Program-made: the position numbers and the translations under genes | Notes under the pieces: model-generated | The model's database searches: none | What the model was told of the DNA's origin: nothing | Seen by the model: the letters and a program-made list of their open reading frames with translations, nothing else | From: Cyclaneusma minus | Lineage: Eukaryota; Ascomycota; Leotiomycetes; Marthamycetales; Marthamycetaceae | Direction of reading: 5' to 3' | Assembly (NCBI GenBank): GCA_037179335.1 | Contig: JAKZHN010000013.1 | Span: 1 to 64,000 of the forward strand | DNA length: 64,000 bases | In this document: positions 56,803-64,000 of the stretch, in pieces | How the letters are laid out: the number at the start of each line of letters is the position of its first letter | Numbering within the stretch: position 1 is the stretch's first letter

Positions 56803-59057
56803 AAATGTTATATTCCAGGCAGTGTGTAGCTTTGTACGAGAGTTTCCTTGAAATCTTTCCGTTTTCTCGCTTCGAGCGTTTGCTGCCTTGCTGGAGCGAA
56901 GGCTAGGGAACGGGGCGTTTATGACTTGATACCGAGGAAGCAAGCCGGTTTTGGCAGTTTTTTGGGAGGATGTTCATGGCTTCTCCGACGTTTCGGCACT
57001 CTTGCCATATGTCGGCTTTTTCCTTTTGCCGTATGATGGCACACACACATGTTGGAGCTTGAAACCAGCCAGTTCCATCCTATCCCGTTTATGGGGAACA
57101 GGTATATTCTGATTGCTCGGAATTGGGCAATTCGATGTTTTTATGTACGACATTTCTCCTTACAGCGCCTACTCACGCTGTTCTCTCTACCCCCCACGTT
57201 TTTAAGATGTCAAAAAATGAACCGAACACCCCCAAAATGTTTCTTTTCTTGCGCTCGTTCCCCGCCAAGTTGTGATAACCTTGGCCCATGGTGGTGATGT
57301 GAGCTCTTTTCTTCTCCATGTCCGAAAGTCTGCAGTAGCACTAACCAGCTTATGACTATGCAAGTTCCATCTAGCCATGATTCCATCTCTCGAACGCCGC
57401 TTGCTCGAGGGCTCGGAGGGATAGCAACAAAAGCAAGCAAGTGATACTCGGTAGCACGGCACGGGGACAAACTTGAAGCTTCTTTGTTTTTGACTATTTA
57501 GTTGGTTCATTGAAGCAGGCGTTCCGTTGGAGCGGAATAGAGATCCATGTGCATTAGGCTAATTTCAGCAATTCTATGTTGCGTCCGTCCATGTACATAA
57601 GCTCTGGAACAAGGCTTTTACGGCGAGGACGAGGGCACTTGAGTGAGCTGTGCAGGTCTTTTGCTTCTACGATAAACTTCAGATCCACGAGATCCGCTTG
57701 CGCAAGTGTGCGATTTCGAAGATCGGGATGGAGGGGATGGCTTGCAGCAGCGTCGCAGCATGAGGCCGACATGCACAAAGCTCGAGCTCTCCTGATCGAC
57801 ATTTTTCGCACAGCACAAGCCAAGATGTGACCGGCGCTTTGTTTATCGAGTCTCGACCCCTTTGAGGGGTTCAGATAATCGGATTTGGGATTTCTTGGGC
57901 AATAATACATGTATGGATTGCTTGATGCTTCGCGTCCGAGGAAGCGAGCTGGCTTCGTGGCAGCTAGCCATAGTACATATACATATATCGTGACACTATT
58001 TTCTAGGCAACTGTGCTACATGACGAGGCAACGCGGACAATTGGTCGCTCGCTGTCGCTCCTTGTCGCTATGTATGTGGCTAGCTAAGGGGTCCTCCGTT
58101 CTCGGGACAGTCGATCCAGACCCGGGCCCCAGCTCATGTCTCTCTGCCTCTCAGTCCCAAAAGTAAGGGGCTGCGGACAGTTTCCCCGTTGCCGTTGCGA
58201 CTACTACAATTTGATATTCGCAAAATGCTTATTATTAGACGTCGAATGCGCGACGGGCAGCTACGCGGGAGTCGGAATCGGGCGTTGGATGTAGGGGATG
58301 ATGCTTTTTCATGTGCGTCGCCGGTGATGGAATGTGGTGGTTGTGCATAAAATGGATTTGGAGAGGCGCAAATTCCGAGTCTTGGGGGACAGCGTAGGTA
58401 GGGAGTCAGGGAGAGGGAGACCCTGTCGGGCCAGTCCTTGGGCAGCGAGTGAAGATCCGAACTGGGGCCCAATTCGAGGTCTAGCAGGCATGGCGAGGTG
58501 CCCTTGAAGGGCCTGGCTGTGGTGCCGTCTTTCTTGTGTGGTGCACCTGCAACTGGCGATTCCACTGCAAAGCCGTGCATTGCTTTTTGCCGTTGTAGAA
58601 ATCAATTGATCGCAAATACCCTGGGATATCCAATACGCTGCTCTGCCACGCTCCCCCCTTCGGCTTGACTATCTGGCTGTTATCGCGTTGAGCACGGCCG
58701 CCGTGCTTTTGCTCTTTCTAGCCGATAGTCCACAACTGTTCCCGCTAAGACTCTACCAGGAGCACGAGATCCCGCAAACCACCAACAAACACACTCCCAC
58801 ACCAGAGATCTCAGCGTCGCTGCAAGACTACGTGCGCAAGGACTGCCACCGTACCGCCCGCTCGCCACCAGCACGCCACGTCTGCCCTGTCACGCTGCTG
58901 CCCCTCTGTCGGCGCCAACTTGAATCGCCGCTGACCAGGCCCTGCGCCAGCCTCTGTCCCGCTCGTCTTACTCCCATCGACACCTCACTACTCGGCCCCC
59001 CCACGTCAAACTGAAAGCTACCTCTCTCCCGACTACGCTGTCAAGCAAGCCGCAAAG
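56803..59057. other. Long intergenic region, no gene seen
   Basis: About 2.25 kb between the Opy2-like gene and RAS2. No domain-bearing frame is seen. The last 300-400 bp is a CA/CT-rich leader typical of a RAS2 promoter and 5' UTR. Confidence 0.5.
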
Positions 59058-59892
59058 ATGGCGGGCAAAATGACTCTGTACAAGCTGGTCGTACTCGGCG
59101 ACGGAGGTGTGGGCAAAACCGCCTTGACCATCCAACTCTGTCTCGTGAGTTTGCTCCTTCCCATACCGCCGAATCTCAGCCAACCAAACTGACAAACACC
59201 CCCTAGAACCACTTTATCGAAAGTAAGCACATGCGCCCGCCCAAATCCCCCAGGTGAAGTTGTGCCATTGTACTGACCTGCTTGCCCTAACAGCCTACGA
59301 CCCAACCATCGAAGACTCGTACCGCAAACAAGTCGTCATCGACGGCCTCTCCTGCATGCTCGAAGTCCTCGACACCGCAGGCCAAGAAGAATATACCGCC
59401 TTGCGAGACCAATGGATCCGCGACGGCGAAGGCTTCGTGCTCGTCTATAGCATATCGTCCCGCTCCTCCTTCACGCGCATCCAGAAATTCCACCACCAGA
59501 TCCAACGCGTGAAGGAATCCAGCTCTGCCTCACCTTCATACCCGGGCAGCCCACTGTCCGCTGTCGCACCGCCCGGCAACGTGCCCGTCATGCTCGTTGG
59601 CAACAAGTCCGATCGAGTCACCGAGCGCGAAGTGAGCACACAAGAGGGCCATGCGCTCGCAAGAGAACTAGGCTGCGAGTTTGTAGAGGCCAGCGCGAAG
59701 AATTGCATCAACGTGGAAAAGGCTTTCTATGATGTGGTGCGGCTGCTGAGACGACAGAGACAGCAGAGCATACGGCCGACGGATAGGAGAGGCACGCTGG
59801 GGGGCCTCGGCGGCGATGGACGGAGGGATCAGGGGAGTGATAGGATTTATCGCGAGAAGGGCAGCAGGAAGGGCCGCTGTGTCATCTTATGA
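59058..59892 (+). CDS. RAS2: Ras-like small GTPase, RAS2 type
   Basis: Three exons (59058-59144, 59207-59222, 59294-59892) give 233 aa. Exon 2 is 16 bp and encodes NHFIE. The P-loop is GDGGVGKT (residues 14-21; G16 aligns with human Gly12). The effector loop is YDPTIEDSY, switch II DTAGQEEYTALRDQW, the base motif GNKSD and the SAK motif EASAKN. A Ser/Pro/Gly insertion (ESSSASPSYPGSPLS) before the NKxD motif is typical of the Ras2 class of filamentous fungi. A basic tail leads to the CAAX box CVIL, which predicts geranylgeranylation or farnesylation and membrane attachment. It signals to growth, cAMP and MAPK pathways. All splice phases fit. Confidence 0.96.
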
Positions 59893-62800
59893 TCGAAGAG
59901 AAATACCACACGATTCATGGCTCGGCGGGACTTTTCTGGTTGATGGCAGATCAAGATCTTGCAGTATGCTTTCTTCCTGCTGCCTGCGTTTGCCACTGTT
60001 TGCCCTTCTCCGGATATCCTTTCGGTCAGAGCTCGCCCGTCCACGCCAGCCTCACGAAAGACTCGCCAGCTTCCTCTCCTACTTCTCTGCCCTCCTCGCC
60101 ATTTGCAGCAAATTTGGGGGCCGAAAGAAACCCTCAATCCATTCCACACAAAGTTCAGCGTGCCGCAAAAATCTTTCCTGCTCGCAAAAATCCACCTTTT
60201 TCAAATTTTCCAGCTGGCGCAACGGAGTATCAAAAAAGAAAGGAATCCACAAACGGCGTTCGTCATCACAAGCTACTCTGAGCGATCTAAGCTATCTCTG
60301 GGGACTGCATTTTGCTTTATTGCTTCTTGCTTCTATGAATCCGACCTCCCGAATTCATCCTATGATTCCGACCTCTCGACTTCCGAAAGCTGCTTGCTCT
60401 GCTTGCAAAGGGGTCTTTTTTACCGGTGTTTGTGGGGCGCTCTTTGCTGCCTTTGAATCGTTCGATTTTACCGCGCGCGAGGGAACCCCGACAAACTAGG
60501 TGCTTATTTCAGATAATGGGAGGAAAACTTCGCTGGGTTTCCTGGACCCGGGCCGATCGCGAAAGCGTCTTAATTTCATTCTGGCAATGCCTGCCTTCTC
60601 GGCTTCGCACTTGCTTTATACACTGGACCTTCTTCGTCTCCCGATATAGGGCAGCTGGGCGCTCACCTACCTGCTTTCTCTGCTCCTATAAGCCGACTGG
60701 ACTGGCCTTTCCGATACGCCATCCATCCCTTTTTCCGATGTCTTTCAGCGGTCGTACAGACAATATATACACGCCACTGGTCTCGCAAGGATGGTGCCAA
60801 GCAGACGAGGAATGGATCGATGGACTGGCATTTCTCTTTCTCGAGGGCATAGTTTTCCTTTCTTGACAAGCTATAAAGAGGACTGGACGGAGAAAGCAGA
60901 AAGGCTTTGCAAGTATAGGACACTGCTATTCCAAGACAGGGCTCGGGGGGTGGAGAAAGCAAGGCGCTGCACAGATTTGAAAGTGGGAAAAGGGGGGCAT
61001 TTGCGATTGCTTGCTTGAATTGCGATGAGATGGTTTGAGAGAATGCGCGCTTTGCACTTTGCACACTCTTGCGGATTGCACATTTTGCTGTGGTTTCGAG
61101 CGGGTTTTATTACCAGATACCTCTTACCCTTTTTGCTGAGAACTGAAATGGAATCTGAGAAAGCTTTGAAAACGTTTCCTGGCGTTCCTGACGTTCCTGT
61201 CCCCCCGCTCCTTTTTTTTTTGGAACAGTGACTAGCGAGAGGGCTGAGCGGCCCGGGGTGCTCGATGCTTCTGGGTGGTTTTCTAATGTCGCGGTTGCGG
61301 ACATGTGAGCGTGGCCGATGAGCTGGCGCGTATGTGGCTATCTGATCTGATGGGCGACTATCTACTCTCATGTAGTTTATCTGGATGATCCAGTCGTGAT
61401 GGTGGTGTATCTCGAGCTGATCTGTCAATCCTGACAGGCACGAGCTGAGTAAGGGGCTGAAGACATGGCTGGGACCTTGCTGAGTTCCAATCTTTAACAG
61501 CACGGTTCAACTCTTTTACATGGGGTTCTCTAGTCGCAAAACCGGAGACCGAACGTCGTTGGCAGGCTGAGAATATGTCGAAAGATCGTTCGTTCATGCT
61601 CCGAGAAAGCCGATTTTAGGGGCGACGCCCGGCTCGGCACGACTCAAGACCATGCTTGCGGCATTTGCAAAAGTGCGAAAGTGTACGAAAGTGCACGTAC
61701 GAAAGTATCAGCCCATCCGGTACCATTTTTTGCAAGACTACTTTCGGTTTTCTTCACCCGTTCACCGACACCAGACGACTGGACCGGGCCGATGGCATAT
61801 GTACATGTAGATCTTGAGAGGTCTGTGTTTCAATCGTCCGAGGGCCTGGACCAGAGACGTTGAAGTTAACGTACGTTGCTACTATATGTCGGGCCGCGTG
61901 GGGGTTGGCCATGTATGTGGTTTCTTGGGAACTTCAAATTGGGGATTCATATTCGGGTCTATGTTGTTAGCCTTGGGATGTTCAGAGCCACGGCGTTGGG
62001 CTGGGTTTGCACTCGAACACCTGCCCAGTTCAGGGGCTGTTGCGGTAGATCTTAGGGTTGAGGAAGTTAACCGTGGGGGAACGCTGGGTCGGGATGTGGG
62101 ATGAGGGGACCGTGAACGTGGGATTTTTGGTGGGATGGACCAGATGTTGACGGGCTCTGGGAGACTGGATCCGTGCCAGGGAGAACACGGAACGGAGGAG
62201 TGTCCGTTTTAACGGCTCGGAGGTGAGGGCCAACCATTCTCAAACACATGTTTTTTGGGTTTTTTTTTTCGGCGGATCTCGCCGATATGTATTTGGTGGC
62301 AAAACGAATACATATCGAATTTATCTCTGTCTTCGAAAGGGTATGTAAATGTATCAAAGCCTTCTCTTTTGGGAATGAATTTTTGATAGCAATATGCACA
62401 TGAACGACCTGGACTCGTCGTCAACAGCCCTATTCGTCACAGACACGAAGTCGAATTTGGAAATGTTGATACGAGGTATGTTGCACCTGCGCGCGGGCCT
62501 GGCCGGGGAACGAGCATGCCAAGCTTCCGGGCAAGGAGGCCAAGGGGTTCCGAGGGACTGGAGTCGGGGAACTACTGCAGGTGATGGGCATGGATCGCTG
62601 GGAGGCTTTGGCCTTTTGTAGAGTTTTGAAGAGCTGGAAACATAGGAAAATGTTCGGGGGTCCCCGGGGGCTGGAGCGGACGGGCTGAAGCTGCCGGAGA
62701 ATCGGAGGCCCCGGTTCGGGGCATGATGTTCAGGTGTTTGGAGTTGGGGGCTCGGATTTTTCTGAATGCTGCTGCGACTGCGAAATGGGGAGGGGGAAAA

Positions 62801-63226
62801 AAGGAGAGAATGGTGGTTTTGATAAGTTTAGAGAGATTCCTATTAGGAAATTATAATAAATGCATATTATTCCAATTTAGCCGTTTAAATTTCAATAGCA
62901 ACGCTTTTTTAAAAATCCTGTCATTTTAATAGCAAACACGGCCTGACCAAACAAGCATTTTAAACCGTATAAAATATGCAATATGGCAAACTTTATATTT
63001 ATTCCCATATTTCCGTAATAGCTTGTTAATGCAAAATATTCCCTAGGGAGTCTAAAATCGCTTTGTCTTCAAACAAATAAGGTTTATCTTCCCCCCAGGA
63101 CTCATGGCCAATCACCAAAACGTTTTTGCGAAGCTGGATCTTTTGGAGTTTGTAGAGCGTCGTACGAACTCGTTGCGTTGTAAACCGAATTCCCGAACAA
63201 TTTTCAACTTCTCAGGTAATGACTGC
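59893..63226. other. Long intergenic region, no gene seen
   Basis: About 3.3 kb after RAS2. No supportable gene is present. Between about 62815 and 63050 the sequence becomes markedly AT-rich, unlike the flanks. This could be a decayed repeat or a tRNA-proximal insertion, but I find no terminal repeats or protein trace. Confidence 0.5.
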
Positions 63227-63310
63227 GGACCGCTGGCGCAACGGTAGCGCGTTCGACTCCAGTAATCTGGGTCAATCGAAAGGTTATCCGTTCAAATCGG
63301 GTGTGGTTCA
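63227..63310 (+). tRNA. tRNA-Trp(CCA) with a 12-nt intron
   Basis: The cloverleaf is complete. The acceptor is GGACCGC/GTGGTTC with two G-U pairs. The D arm is GCGC-AACGGTA-GCGC and the anticodon stem TTCGA/TCGAA, with loop CTCCAG-A reading CCA. The T arm is ATCCG-TTCAAAT-CGGGT, and the discriminator is A. A 12-nt intron follows position 37, and the mature length is 72 nt. T runs at 63333-63336 and 63341-63347 serve as Pol III terminators. Confidence 0.94.
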
Positions 63311-64000
63311 ATACCTCGCGTCGTCGTTATCATTTTGCTATTTTTTTGGGCGAGATCTGCACTTCAAATTGGAACTATGCTGAATGTGAGGTAGTGGGAA
63401 CCGGAGAAAACATATTGAATTCATATTTTGTAACTACGTTTTACTAGAATTTTTGTATTGGGGGAAAAAATACAGCTTACCTGGAATATCACGGCAATCA
63501 TCCATCGATGTGTGAGATAAAACGCGACGTAAGCCCTTCTAACCCGAGGTGAGACGCACTCATGATATTGCCGACGAACATCTTTGTTAAAGAAGAAATT
63601 GGATATTGTTCATGGAAATCGCGGTGAAAATTAAATCTTCTTTGCGATTTCTATTAGCAACATCGTGTCGTCTCCTTCAAACGAGGTGTCCATTGATAAC
63701 ATCATGGGTTCGTTTGGCCTCCGGTGATAAGGGATTTCGAATGCACTTTGCGCTGGCACATCGATGGGGAGGGAAAAGAGACTTTAAAAGAGAGGGCAGT
63801 GGCCGGGTTTAAATAATGCGACGGGTGGCAAAATAAACCTTTTCTTCGAGGAGTGAGCAAGTCAAATACGAGAAATAAGAAATATCAAAGTATATAAGGA
63901 GCCAAGAATTTGACAGCGCGCGTAGAAGCCACGTCAAGTTCAATTCCTCGCGGCTACGCGGAACAAACAAGGGTCCAGAACAAGGCAAAGGCGCGTCGCC
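63311..64000. other. Right flank, no gene seen
   Basis: About 690 bp to the window edge. Only a 68-codon frame (63606-63812) without features is present. Confidence 0.45.

Overview
The window is nuclear DNA of a filamentous ascomycete (Pezizomycotina). The evidence is short introns (about 47-110 bp) with GTATGT/GTAAGT donors and GCTAAC/CTGAC branch sites, intron-bearing tRNAs, TTAGGG-type telomeric motifs, and a mould gene set: septin CDC3/AspB, RAS2, class III chitin synthase, Opy2 and a fungal hexose transporter. Protein wording suggests Leotiomycetes, but this is a weak impression.

Region 1 (1-9.7 kb) is poorly assembled accessory DNA. Seven single-N gaps each separate two nearly identical copies of 544-574 bp. 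These look like unmerged contig overlaps, so about 3.9 kb of the window is probably artificial. The region holds a partial minus-strand protein running off the left edge (NLR/NACHT-like N-terminus), an AA9 lytic polysaccharide monooxygenase with no visible start codon and a duplicated catalytic-loop segment, an interstitial telomere-like motif, and the 3' relic of a cytochrome P450.

Region 2 (9.9-30.1 kb) holds housekeeping and transport genes: EAF7 (NuA4), diverging from a gamma-tubulin complex component of GCP6 type; a DHA1-type MFS exporter; septin CDC3/AspB, whose 828-bp first intron carries an open frame; two small hypotheticals; a PHBH-fold FAD monooxygenase; and, convergent with it, a four-exon hexose transporter.

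Region 3 (30.1-45.6 kb) is gene-sparse. It holds an intron-containing tRNA-Gly(GCC), a mitochondrial-type PPR protein, LSM4, a His-rich single-pass membrane protein, and two intergenic fields (34.2-36.1 kb and 43.4-45.3 kb) with serial TATA boxes. The second field is a degenerate tandem array of promoter-like modules.

Region 4 (45.6-64 kb) contains ILV5 (branched-chain amino acids), UBC12 (neddylation), class III chitin synthase, an Opy2-like HOG-pathway anchor, RAS2, and an intron-containing tRNA-Trp(CCA). Septin, chitin synthase, RAS2 and Opy2 are all polarity, wall or stress-signalling genes, but nothing here suggests co-regulation.

The most distinctive signal is a dispersed degenerate repeat with a 19-bp period (core GAATATTCCAAGTRAYTGG), seen at six places. 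Two are long arrays just downstream of genes, and one fills an intron of the chitin synthase gene that has a non-canonical donor.
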